A DNA stretch of 11,069 nucleotides from CSP1-4 sp036559965 (lineage in GTDB: Bacteria; Chloroflexota; Limnocylindria; Limnocylindrales; CSP1-4): contig DATBSD010000067.1 of the NCBI GenBank assembly GCA_036559965.1, positions 1 to 11,069 on the forward strand, read 5' to 3'. The translations under genes and the position numbers were made by a program. How positions within the stretch are numbered: the stretch's first letter is position 1; the number at the start of each line of letters is the position of its first letter. Shown here piece by piece: positions 1 through 6,291 of this stretch. The notes beneath the pieces were generated by a model. That model ran no database searches. It worked only from the letters and a program-made list of their open reading frames with translations, and had not been told where the DNA came from.

Positions 1-125
1 TCGGTCGTCTTGAACACGCCGCCGGCTGCGGCGATGTCCTCGCCGAGCATCACGACCGCCGGGTCGCGGGTCATCTCCTGGGCGATGCCGTGGGCGACGG
101 CCGCCCGGTAGGTCAGCTCCGCCAT
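1..125 (-). CDS. Thiamine-diphosphate dehydrogenase E1, beta subunit (partial, N-terminus only)
   Basis: This is the first 41 codons of a leftward gene cut by the window edge. The start, MAELTYRAAVAHGIAQEM, followed by MLGEDIAAAGGVFKTT, matches the N-terminus of the beta subunits of pyruvate, branched-chain and acetoin-type dehydrogenases. In that family the motif GEDvgxxGGvFxxT lies in the thiamine-diphosphate-binding half of the alpha2beta2 E1 enzyme. The start codon lies inside the end of the alpha-subunit gene (13-bp overlap), which is typical of translationally coupled E1 alpha/beta pairs. E1 decarboxylates a 2-oxo acid, or cleaves an acyloin such as acetoin, and passes the acyl group to a lipoylated E2. 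The substrate class cannot be told from this fragment. Confidence 0.9.
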   Translation of the reverse strand, partial: MAELTYRAAVAHGIAQEMTRDPAVVMLGEDIAAAGGVFKTT

Positions 126-1123
126 GCCGAGCCTCCATCCGCCCAGACGTGGGTCACGAGCACCTCTGCAGTGGGCTCGGGGGCGGCGCGGGCCTCGGCC
201 TCGGCGGCGGCGACCTGGGCATCGACGTCGGCCTCGATGGCCGCCAGCGCAGCCTCGTCGGCACCACCGTCGAGCAGCGCCGCCCGAGCCCGCGGGAGGG
301 GGTCGCGCGCTAGCCACTCCTGGACCTCGGCCTCCGGCCGATACTTGGCGGGGTCGGCCCGCGAGTGACCGCCATGGCGATAGGTCATGGCCTCGATGAG
401 CGACGGTCCTTGGCCATCCCTCGCGCGAGCGACCGCCGTCATGGCGACCGCGTGGACAGCGTCCATGTCGTTGCCGTCGACGACGATGCCCTCGAGCCCG
501 TAGGCAGAGGCGCGATCTGCCGCCGGGTGCTCGACGGCAGTCACCTCGCCGATGGCCGTGTACTCCATGTACTGGTTGTTCTCGCACACGAAGATGACCG
601 GTGCCTGCCACACGACGGCGAGGTTGAGCGCCTCGTGGAAGGCGCCGATGTTGGTCGTCCCGTCGCCGAAGAAGCAGACGGCGACCTGGCCGGACTCGCG
701 GTACTGGGCCGACCACGCCGCGCCGACGGCGATCGGCAGGTGGGCACCGACGATGGCGTACGAGCCCATCGCCCCGTGCTCGACGCTGGTCAGGTGCATC
801 GAGCCGCCCTTGCCGCCGTTGAGGCCGGTCGCCCGACCGAACAGCTCGGCGAAGATGGGCGCCATGGGCACGCCTCGGGCGAGCGTGTGGTTATGGCCCC
901 GGTAGGTGCAGAAGGTGTAGTCGTCCGGGCGCTGGGCGGCGGCGAAGCCGGCCGCGATCGCCTCCTGGCCGGTGCCCAGGTGGGTCGTGCCGCGGACGAG
1001 ACCCTCGAAGAAGAGCTCCTGCGCGCGGACCTCGAAACGTCGGCAGGCGACCATCGTGCGGTACATGCCGAGGCGGGTCTCGAGGTCGGCGATCTGGCGG
1101 GTGGCGGCGCGCGACGATGCCAT
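113..1123 (-). CDS. Thiamine-diphosphate dehydrogenase E1, alpha subunit (pyruvate/acetoin dehydrogenase type)
   Basis: The 336-residue product has the usual length for a bacterial E1 alpha of the PdhA/AcoA type. Visible family hallmarks are YRGHNHTLARG (about 74-84), the thiamine-diphosphate/Mg motif starting G153-D154-G155 and ending at N182-N183, and the conserved loop YRHGGHSRADPAKYR (248-262). The start is taken as the ATG at 1123, giving MASSRAATRQIADLE. The frame stays open for 87 more codons upstream, but those overlap the M24 gene and read as low-complexity Arg/Pro/Gly sequence, so they are not used. No clear Shine-Dalgarno lies before it; the start is 8 bp after the M24 stop, so translational coupling is likely. 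It overlaps the beta-subunit gene by 13 bp. With beta it should form an E1 decarboxylase; acetoin, branched-chain 2-oxo acids and pyruvate are all possible substrates. No E2 or E3 lies in this window. Confidence 0.93.
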   Translation of the reverse strand: MASSRAATRQIADLETRLGMYRTMVACRRFEVRAQELFFEGLVRGTTHLGTGQEAIAAGFAAAQRPDDYTFCTYRGHNHTLARGVPMAPIFAELFGRATGLNGGKGGSMHLTSVEHGAMGSYAIVGAHLPIAVGAAWSAQYRESGQVAVCFFGDGTTNIGAFHEALNLAVVWQAPVIFVCENNQYMEYTAIGEVTAVEHPAADRASAYGLEGIVVDGNDMDAVHAVAMTAVARARDGQGPSLIEAMTYRHGGHSRADPAKYRPEAEVQEWLARDPLPRARAALLDGGADEAALAAIEADVDAQVAAAEAEARAAPEPTAEVLVTHVWADGGSAWRS

Positions 1124-1131
1124 CGGGACGC

Positions 1132-2370
1132 TCAGTACGGATTGGCGACGAACAGCTCGGCCGACGGGAAGCGCGTGATGATCTGCGGTCCGTCGGCGGT
1201 CACCACGACCTCCTCCTCGATGCGCGCCGCCGAGTAGCCGTCCTTGGCCGGGCAGTACGTCTCGAGCGCGATGACCATGCCCTCCTTGAGCTCGACCGGG
1301 TGGTCGAGCGAGTTGAGGCGGCTGATGATCGGCCGCTCGTGCAGGAAGAGCCCGACGCTGTGGCCGAACTGGAGGCCGAAGCACTCCATCTCGCTATCGA
1401 AGCCGAACTCCTCCGCCTTCGGCCACACGCTGGCGACCTGGTCGGTCGTGACGCCCGGGCGCATGAGCTCGATCGAGGCGTCGATCCACTCGCGCGCCTG
1501 CTTGTAGGCGTCGCGCTGCGCATCGGACGCCGTGCCGACCACGAACGTCCGGTAGTAGCACGTCTTGTAGCCGACGAAGGTCTGGATGATGTCGAAGAAG
1601 GCCTGGTCGCCGGGCCGGATGATGCGGTCGCTGAAGACGTGTGGGTGGGGGCTGCAGCGCTCACCCGAGACGGCGTTGATGTTGTCGACGTGCTCCGAGC
1701 CGAGGTCGAACAGGAACTTCGTGACCTCGGCCACCAGCTGGCTTTCGCGGATGCCGGGCTTGAGCCGCTCGGCGATGAGCTGGTAGGCGCCGTCGACCAT
1801 GGCACAAGCCGTGTTGAGCAGCGTGATCTCGTCGATCGACTTGACCTCGCGCGCATCGAGCATGATCTGCTGCGCATCGCGCACGGTCAGGCCCTCGGCC
1901 TCGAGGGCGGCGAGCATAGGCGGCTCGACGATGTCGACCCCGATGGGCATGTCGATGGCGCCCTCGGCCTTGAGGATGTCGCGGATCTCCCTCGCCGCGC
2001 GGGTGAACAGGCCGGCGTCCGGCGCCACGGCACCGCGCAGGCCGACCATGCCGCCGCGGATGTTCTCGGGCGGCAGCCACGGGCAGTTCTCGCGATGGTG
2101 CTTCGCCGCCGAGCCGAAGTCCCAGAGGTGCGGCTGGCCACCGCGCGTGAGCAGGGCGTAGCGCGTCATCTTGTCGCGCGCCCACTCGCCGATATGGGTG
2201 CTCGTGACGTAGCGGATGTTGTTGAAATCGAAGAGCAGCACGGCGCCGACGTCCGAGGCGTCGAGCGCAGCCCGCGCGCGCCCCAGCCGGTAGGTCCTGA
2301 GGCGATCTGGGTTGACTCGCTCCTCCCAGTCGACGGTCATCGCGCCGGGTGAAGCGAAGGGCCTCGTCAT
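1132..2370 (-). CDS. M24-family peptidase-like protein (creatinase / aminopeptidase P fold)
   Basis: The 412-residue product has a creatinase-type N-terminal domain (about 24-160) and a pita-bread M24 domain (about 185-395). M24 landmarks are GDQAFFD (D260), GHSVGLFLHE (H337), EGMVIALE (E370) and RIEEEVVVTADG (E385). The family's second Asp metal ligand, normally eleven residues after the first, is a Cys here (C271 in GYKTCYYRT), so a standard dinuclear metal site looks incomplete. M24 proteins include Xaa-Pro peptidases, but also creatinase and DMSP-cleaving DddP, so hydrolysis of a non-peptide is possible. The ATG at 2370 is preferred over the Met at 2340 because GGAG lies 7 bases upstream of it (minus strand). 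It is first in the leftward operon with the E1 genes, divergent from the ABC importer. The fold is certain; the substrate is unknown. Confidence 0.88.
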   Translation of the reverse strand: MTRPFASPGAMTVDWEERVNPDRLRTYRLGRARAALDASDVGAVLLFDFNNIRYVTSTHIGEWARDKMTRYALLTRGGQPHLWDFGSAAKHHRENCPWLPPENIRGGMVGLRGAVAPDAGLFTRAAREIRDILKAEGAIDMPIGVDIVEPPMLAALEAEGLTVRDAQQIMLDAREVKSIDEITLLNTACAMVDGAYQLIAERLKPGIRESQLVAEVTKFLFDLGSEHVDNINAVSGERCSPHPHVFSDRIIRPGDQAFFDIIQTFVGYKTCYYRTFVVGTASDAQRDAYKQAREWIDASIELMRPGVTTDQVASVWPKAEEFGFDSEMECFGLQFGHSVGLFLHERPIISRLNSLDHPVELKEGMVIALETYCPAKDGYSAARIEEEVVVTADGPQIITRFPSAELFVANPY

Positions 2371-2403
2371 CGGTGGTCTCCAGGTCGTCGCAACGATGGC
2401 CGC

Positions 2404-2417
2404 GGGGCGGGGCGGGG
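2404..2417 (+). other. Three consecutive GGGG runs separated by single C (G-rich tract)
   Basis: GGGG-C-GGGG-C-GGGG lies 34-47 bp upstream of the M24 start, so it would be C-rich in the M24 transcript leader. Only three four-G runs are present, so a four-tract quadruplex would need the nearby shorter GG runs. It may simply reflect base composition. Confidence 0.35.
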
Positions 2418-2432
2418 CTGCTGTTCACTCAT

Positions 2433-2442
2433 GCTACACACC
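2433..2442 (+). promoter_or_regulatory. Candidate operator site 1 (GCTACACACC)
   Basis: This decamer is the first of three copies of a motif of form NCTRCACACY in the divergent region. It differs at one base from the reverse complement of site 2 (2510-2519). It lies on the M24 side of the region, about 63 bp from the M24 start. Function as a regulator-binding site is inferred only from recurrence and placement. Confidence 0.35.
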
Positions 2443-2509
2443 GCCCGCATCGGTGGGAAGCCCGACCCGCCCTCGTCATCGCTGATCGTACCGCCGCAGC
2501 ACATCGGCT

Positions 2510-2519
2510 GGTGTGCAGC
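2510..2519 (-). promoter_or_regulatory. Candidate operator site 2 (GGTGTGCAGC; reverse strand GCTGCACACC)
   Basis: Its inner eight bases GTGTGCAG (2511-2518) pair perfectly with CTGCACAC at 2545-2552, giving an inverted repeat that encloses the TTGACA hexamer. It is also a near match to site 1 in the opposite orientation. The arrangement suits a dimeric regulator, or two dimers, controlling the importer promoter. This is an inference. Confidence 0.4.
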
Positions 2520-2524
2520 GATGC

Positions 2525-2553
2525 TTGACACGAGTTCATTGTCTCTGCACACT
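2525..2553 (+). promoter_or_regulatory. Candidate promoter of the ABC importer operon
   Basis: TTGACA (2525-2530) is a perfect -35 consensus. At 17-bp spacing it is followed by CACACT (2548-2553), a weak -10 with 3 of 6 consensus bases. A second, smaller inverted repeat, GACA-N9-TGTC (2527-2530 with 2540-2543), lies within it. The weak -10 overlaps candidate operator site 3. The -35 call is fair and the -10 poor. Confidence 0.4.
2544..2553 (+). promoter_or_regulatory. Candidate operator site 3 (TCTGCACACT)
   Basis: This is the third copy of the CTRCACAC-like motif. It contains the CTGCACAC half that mirrors GTGTGCAG of site 2. It coincides with the place where a -10 should lie after the TTGACA box, so occupancy would block that promoter. 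A plausible binder is the XRE-cupin regulator encoded at the end of the operon. Confidence 0.4.
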
Positions 2554-2581
2554 CGCTCACAGCCGCGCGGGCGGCGCGAGG

Positions 2582-2587
2582 AGGAGG
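2582..2587 (+). promoter_or_regulatory. Ribosome-binding site of the binding-protein gene (AGGAGG)
   Basis: A perfect AGGAGG lies 8 bases before the ATG at 2596. It decides that start against the in-frame ATG at 2431, which would put 55 extra residues in front of the lipoprotein signal. Confidence 0.85.
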
Positions 2588-2595
2588 AGACCCAC

Positions 2596-3675
2596 ATGCT
2601 GTCTACGTCCCTGGCACGATTCGGCCGCACACCGAGAGGGGTGCTGCTGGCCACCGCTCTCGTCGTCGCGGGCTGCGCCGGCGGGAGCGGCAGTCCGGCC
2701 CCTGCGACCGATGCCGCCGCGCCATCCGAGGCCGCCGCGCCATCCGCCAACGAGGAGCCGCTCGAGATCGCGTATCTCTCGTTCGCGGTCGCCAACAGCT
2801 ACGACGCGCCGATGCTGGCCGCGGCCCAGGCCGCGGCACAGAACAACAACGCCAAGCTGACGGTCTTCGACGCCGGCCTCGATCCATCGAAGCAGGCGAC
2901 GCAGCTGCAGGACGCGATCGGATCCGGCAAGTACGACGCCATCATCACCCAGCCGCTCAACGGCGCCGGGCTCGTCAAGGGCGTCCAGGACGCGATCGCC
3001 GCCGACATCGCGGTCGGCAACATCGACCAGATCCTGGGTGCGGACCAGACGACGGCCGAGGCCCAGGTCGAAGGCCTGAGCGCCAACGTCGCCTTCGTGC
3101 CGAGCACGCTCGGGCGCAAGATCGGCGAGCTGGTCGTCAAGGCCTGCGAAGACAAGGCCGCCAACCCCTGCAACGTCGGCTACATCTGGTCGGTCAAGGA
3201 GGCCGCCCTCGACACCACGCTGCGCAAGGCGTTCGACGAGGTCATCGCCGCCCATCCCGAGATCAAGGTCGTGGCCGACGACGGCGTCTCCTTCTACACC
3301 GTCGCGGGCGGCCTCAAGGCGGCCCAGGACATGCTCGTCGCCCATCCCGACCTGACCGTCATCACCGGGGCCGACCAGGCCATCAGCGGTGCCCTCACGG
3401 CGGTCACCGATCAGGGGCTGGCGGAGCAGATCAACCTCGTCGGCTATGGCGGCGGCGCCACGGCCCTCCAGGACATCAAGGCCGGTACCCGCTTCGGGAC
3501 GGTCATGCAGATGCCCGCAACGGAGGGTCGTCTGGGCGTCGAGCAGCTCATCGAGGCCATCCGCACAGGGACGCCGGCACCCGGCGTCGACCCGCTCGAC
3601 TCGCTGCCCGAGGGTGGCGTGGTGACGTCGGAGAACGTCGACACCTTCCTGCCGCTCGCCGAGTGGCCGGGCTGA
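2596..3675 (+). CDS. Sugar-type ABC importer substrate-binding lipoprotein
   Basis: The 359-residue product begins with a lipoprotein signal: basic residues R8, R11 and R14, a hydrophobic core, then lipobox VAGC with acylated C27. A flexible Ala/Pro/Ser/Gly linker (about 28-54) follows, then a periplasmic-binding-protein type I domain (about 55-355) of the ribose/rhamnose/autoinducer-2 class. Typical segments are EIAYLSFAVANSYDAPML, a D-A-I-I-T-Q-P turn (about 114-120) and a C-terminal strand pattern VITGADQAISGAL. It should capture a small ligand outside the membrane and deliver it to the permease. It is first in the rightward operon, 23 bp before the ATPase gene. The family usually takes sugars, but purine nucleosides and other small molecules occur; the ligand cannot be assigned from sequence. 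Confidence 0.93.
   Translation: MLSTSLARFGRTPRGVLLATALVVAGCAGGSGSPAPATDAAAPSEAAAPSANEEPLEIAYLSFAVANSYDAPMLAAAQAAAQNNNAKLTVFDAGLDPSKQATQLQDAIGSGKYDAIITQPLNGAGLVKGVQDAIAADIAVGNIDQILGADQTTAEAQVEGLSANVAFVPSTLGRKIGELVVKACEDKAANPCNVGYIWSVKEAALDTTLRKAFDEVIAAHPEIKVVADDGVSFYTVAGGLKAAQDMLVAHPDLTVITGADQAISGALTAVTDQGLAEQINLVGYGGGATALQDIKAGTRFGTVMQMPATEGRLGVEQLIEAIRTGTPAPGVDPLDSLPEGGVVTSENVDTFLPLAEWPG
2713..2748 (+). repeat. Short tandem repeat in the lipoprotein linker (2 x 18 bp)
   Basis: The 15-mer GCCGCCGCGCCATCC occurs at 2713 and again at 2731, an 18-bp period encoding Ala-Ala-Ala-Pro-Ser plus one residue twice. It lies in the flexible tether after the lipid-modified Cys, where repeat-length changes are usually harmless. 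Confidence 0.7.
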
Positions 3676-3686
3676 CCCAGCCTTCG

Positions 3687-3692
3687 TAGACT
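3687..3692 (+). promoter_or_regulatory. Possible -10 box of an internal leaderless promoter before the ATPase (TAGACT)
   Basis: TAGACT fits the TAnnnT pattern and is followed by exactly 6 bases and then the ATPase ATG. The same spacing occurs at 8770 and 9357. No Shine-Dalgarno precedes the ATPase, and no -35 is evident. It could be coincidence in a gene otherwise transcribed from upstream. Confidence 0.3.
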
Positions 3693-3698
3693 CGCCGG

Positions 3699-5222
3699 AT
3701 GGATCCGGTGAGCCAGGCCGCGGACGACCAGTTCGTCCTGGACATCCGCGGCCTGGGCAAATCCTTCGGGGCAACGCGGGCGCTGGACGACATCTCGCTC
3801 GGCGTCCGCTCGGCTTCGGTCCATGCCCTGGTCGGCGAGAACGGCGCCGGCAAGTCGACGCTCGGCAAGATCATCGCCGGCGTCTATCCACCCGACCAGG
3901 GCGAGCTCGTCCTGCGCGGCTCACCGGTGGCGTTTCGCTCGCCGCGAGAGGCGCTCGCCGAGGGCATCGCCATCGTCGCCCAGGAGGTCGCGCTGGTCCC
4001 GCAGCGGACGGTCGCCGAGAACGTCTTCCTGGGGGCCGAACCCCGGCGCGCAGGCTTCGTCGACGGCCGGACGCTGCTGTCTCGCTTCGAGCAGCTCACG
4101 GCGACGTCGGGCTTCGTGCTCAAAGCCGGCGCCCTCGTCGGCCGGCTGTCCCTGGCCGAGCAACAGCAGGTCGAGATCCTGCGCGCCCTGGCACGAGATG
4201 CGCAGATCATCGTGCTCGACGAGCCCTCCGCCAGCCTCTCGGCCAAGGAGGTCGATCGGCTGCACGAGATCGTCCGCTCGTTGCGGGCGACCGGCCATAC
4301 GGTCGTGCTCGTCTCGCACTTCCTGAACGAGGTGCTCGAGCTCTCCGACTCCGTCACCACCCTGCGCGACGGCAAGGTCATCCGGACGGCAGCGACGGCT
4401 GCCGAGACGGAGGCCAGCCTGCTCTCGGCGATGCTCGGGCGGCCGGCCAGCCGCGCCTATCCGCCGAAGGCCGAGCGGCCGACGGACACGCCCGCCGCTC
4501 TGACCATCGAGGGCCTCACGGCACCTGGCGTGCGCGACGTCTCGCTCGCCATCGGGCAGGGCGAGATCGTCGGCCTGGCCGGGCTCATCGGCGCCGGACG
4601 AACCGAGCTGGCACGCGCCATCTACGGCGCGACGCCCAGCAGCGCTGGCGAGCTGCGGGCCGGCGAGCGGCCGCTTGCCGGCTCCCCGGTGGCGTCGATC
4701 CGGGCCGGCGTCCTGCTCATCCCCGAGTCGCGCAAGGACGACGGCCTGCTGCTGCGCCGCTCGATCCGCGAGAACGTCAGCCTCGCCAGCCTGCCGTCGC
4801 TCCTGCGCTTCGGCTTCGTGCGCCGGGGCCTCGAGCGTGAGCGCGTCAGCGACGCGGTCCGGAAGGCCGCCGGCGCCCCGATCATCGACGCGCCGGCCGG
4901 GACGCTCTCCGGCGGCAATCAGCAGAAGCTCATGTTCGCTCGCGCCTTGCTCGCCCAGCCGCGCGTCCTCATCGCCGACGAGCCGACGCGGGGTGTCGAC
5001 GTCGGCGCCAAGCGCGACCTTTACGAGCTGCTCGTGCAGCTGGCCTCCGGTGGCGTCGGCATCCTGCTCATCTCCAACGAGATCGAGGAGATCCTCGGGC
5101 TCGCCCACCGCGTCCTCGTGATGCGCGCCGGGCGGCTGGTCGCCGAGCTGACCGGCGACGCGATGACGGAAGAGGCCATCCTCACGGCGGCCTTCGGCAC
5201 GTCGGCCCGGAGCGCTGCATGA
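3699..5222 (+). CDS. Sugar ABC importer ATPase with two ATPase domains (RbsA/MglA/XylG class)
   Basis: The 507-residue product carries two fused nucleotide-binding domains, the normal size for this class. Domain 1 has Walker A GENGAGKST (46-54), signature LSLAEQQQ (about 150-157), Walker B IIVLDEP (170-176) and switch His207. Domain 2 has a degenerate Walker A, GLIGAGRTE, signature LSGGNQQK (403-410), Walker B VLIADEPTRGVD (423-434) and Asn460 where the switch His would be. A catalytically weak second site is usual in RbsA-type proteins. It powers import through the next gene's permease, probably as one double ATPase with a permease dimer. The ATG lacks a clear ribosome-binding site. GTG at 3708, three codons later, is the alternative start. 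The stop overlaps the permease start as ATGA. Confidence 0.95.
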   Translation: MDPVSQAADDQFVLDIRGLGKSFGATRALDDISLGVRSASVHALVGENGAGKSTLGKIIAGVYPPDQGELVLRGSPVAFRSPREALAEGIAIVAQEVALVPQRTVAENVFLGAEPRRAGFVDGRTLLSRFEQLTATSGFVLKAGALVGRLSLAEQQQVEILRALARDAQIIVLDEPSASLSAKEVDRLHEIVRSLRATGHTVVLVSHFLNEVLELSDSVTTLRDGKVIRTAATAAETEASLLSAMLGRPASRAYPPKAERPTDTPAALTIEGLTAPGVRDVSLAIGQGEIVGLAGLIGAGRTELARAIYGATPSSAGELRAGERPLAGSPVASIRAGVLLIPESRKDDGLLLRRSIRENVSLASLPSLLRFGFVRRGLERERVSDAVRKAAGAPIIDAPAGTLSGGNQQKLMFARALLAQPRVLIADEPTRGVDVGAKRDLYELLVQLASGGVGILLISNEIEEILGLAHRVLVMRAGRLVAELTGDAMTEEAILTAAFGTSARSAA

Positions 5223-6265
5223 GCGACGCGGACATCGGGCCGCCGCCGACGGACGCGGTCTCGCCGAAGGACGCGGTCCCGCCGCCGGACCCGGAGGCCC
5301 TCGGCGCGACCCCTGCGGGCACGCCGCTTTCGACACGCGTGGGCCGGATCGTCGGACGCGGCGGCATCCTCATCCCGTTCGTCATCCTGGTCGTGCTGCT
5401 GATCGTCATCAGCCCGTCGTTCCTGCGCATCCAGAACTTCAGCAACATCCTCGACCAGCAGGCCGGCATCATCATCGTCGCCTGCGCCGGTACGCTGGTG
5501 CTCATCGCGGGCGGCATCGACCTTTCGATCGGGGCGGTCTATGCGCTGGCCGGCGCGACCGCGCTCATCGTCGCCACGGCGACATCGACGCCCGTCGGCA
5601 TCGCCGCCGGCCTCGCCGTCGGGCTCGCCGTCGGTCTGGTCAACGGGCTGGTCGTGTCGCGCTTCAAGATCAACGCGCTCATCGGCACGCTGGCGATGTC
5701 CTTCGTGGTCAGCGGCATCGCGGCCATCGTCACCCAGGGCAACCTCGTGGTCGCGTTCGACCACCCCGACTTCCAGCAGTTCGCCGGGACCGACATCGGC
5801 CCGTTCACGAGCGCCGGCGTGATGATGATCGTGATCGCCATCGTGGCCACCATCGTGCTCAGTCGGACGGCGTACGGCCGCTATGTCTACGCCTCGGGCG
5901 GCAACGCACAGGCCGCCAGGCTGGGCGGCGTGCGGGTCAACCTCATCGTCGTCTCGACGTTCGCGCTGAGCGGCGCGGCGGCAGCGTTGGCCGGCATCAT
6001 CGACTCGTCGCGGGTGCTCAGCGCCCAGGCGACCGGCGGGCAGTTCCTGACGTTCACGGTCCTGACGGGCATCATCGTCGGCGGCACGAGCATCCTCGGC
6101 GGCGAGGGCTCGATGCAGCGGACGGTCATCGGCTGCCTCTTCGTGGCCCTCATCGGCAACGGCTTCAACCTGCTGGGTGTCGATCCCTTCTACCAGCAGG
6201 TCACCCTGGGCGTCATCCTGCTTCTGGCGGTCGGCGTTGACGCATGGTCGCGGCGCCTCGACTGA
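5219..6265 (+). CDS. Sugar ABC importer permease (RbsC/BPD_transp_2 family)
   Basis: The 348-residue product is a multi-pass membrane protein of the RbsC type, with about 8-10 hydrophobic segments from residue 50 on. The family landmark AGGIDLSIGAVYALAG lies at about 97-112. The cytoplasmic ATPase-contact loop reads YASGGNAQAARLGGV (about 224-238). ILGGEGSMQRTVIG (about 292-305) and a C-terminal helix ending at WSRRLD close the protein. The first 45 residues are a Pro/Asp/Ala-rich cytoplasmic tail that seems longer than usual for RbsC and contains a near-repeat (TDAVSP/KDAVPP). It starts in a 4-bp ATGA overlap with the ATPase gene, so the two are translationally coupled. Only one permease gene is present, so a homodimer is expected. 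Confidence 0.94.
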   Translation: MSDADIGPPPTDAVSPKDAVPPPDPEALGATPAGTPLSTRVGRIVGRGGILIPFVILVVLLIVISPSFLRIQNFSNILDQQAGIIIVACAGTLVLIAGGIDLSIGAVYALAGATALIVATATSTPVGIAAGLAVGLAVGLVNGLVVSRFKINALIGTLAMSFVVSGIAAIVTQGNLVVAFDHPDFQQFAGTDIGPFTSAGVMMIVIAIVATIVLSRTAYGRYVYASGGNAQAARLGGVRVNLIVVSTFALSGAAAALAGIIDSSRVLSAQATGGQFLTFTVLTGIIVGGTSILGGEGSMQRTVIGCLFVALIGNGFNLLGVDPFYQQVTLGVILLLAVGVDAWSRRLD

Positions 6266-6281
6266 CCGCGGCTCGACAAGC

Positions 6282-6287
6282 GAGGGA
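6282..6287 (+). promoter_or_regulatory. Ribosome-binding site deciding the bicupin start (GAGGGA)
   Basis: GAGGGA lies 4 bases before the ATG at 6292. The earlier in-frame ATG at 6244 sits inside the permease gene and would add 16 residues with no cupin similarity, so 6292 is preferred. Confidence 0.55.
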
Positions 6288-6291
6288 ACCG

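Larger units (their letters stand above)
2371..2595. promoter_or_regulatory. Divergent promoter region between the M24/E1 operon and the ABC importer operon
   Basis: This 225-bp gene-free stretch separates two divergent operons, so it must hold both promoters. Seen in it: a G-rich run close to the M24 gene, three CTRCACAC-like motifs, a TTGACA hexamer and a strong ribosome-binding site for the lipoprotein gene. Frames open through it, but their translations resemble no protein and ignore the ribosome-binding site. I found no convincing -10/-35 pair for the leftward promoter. Confidence 0.7.

Noticed and set aside
1124..1384. 87-codon N-terminal extension of E1 alpha
   Set aside because: It overlaps the M24 gene, has no similarity to E1 alpha, and the ATG at 1123 gives the normal length.
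365..2352. Long plus-strand frames (365-1237 and 1117-2352) over the E1 alpha and M24 genes
   Set aside because: Antisense open frames are expected in very GC-rich genes. Both translations are low-complexity shadows, whereas the minus strand carries clear family motifs.
1132..2370. Assignment of the M24 protein as a DMSP lyase (DddP) or creatinase
   Set aside because: The fold is shared, but I see no DddP-specific residue set, and the ligand pattern (Asp, Cys, His, Glu, Glu) does not identify either enzyme.
2404..2417. G-quadruplex regulatory element
   Set aside because: Only three GGGG runs are present; a fourth long G-run is missing nearby, and base composition alone makes such runs common.
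2557..5336. Long minus-strand frames (2557-3774 and 3921-5336) opposite the importer genes
   Set aside because: They are mirror frames of the binding protein and ATPase, with no ribosome-binding site or recognisable domain.
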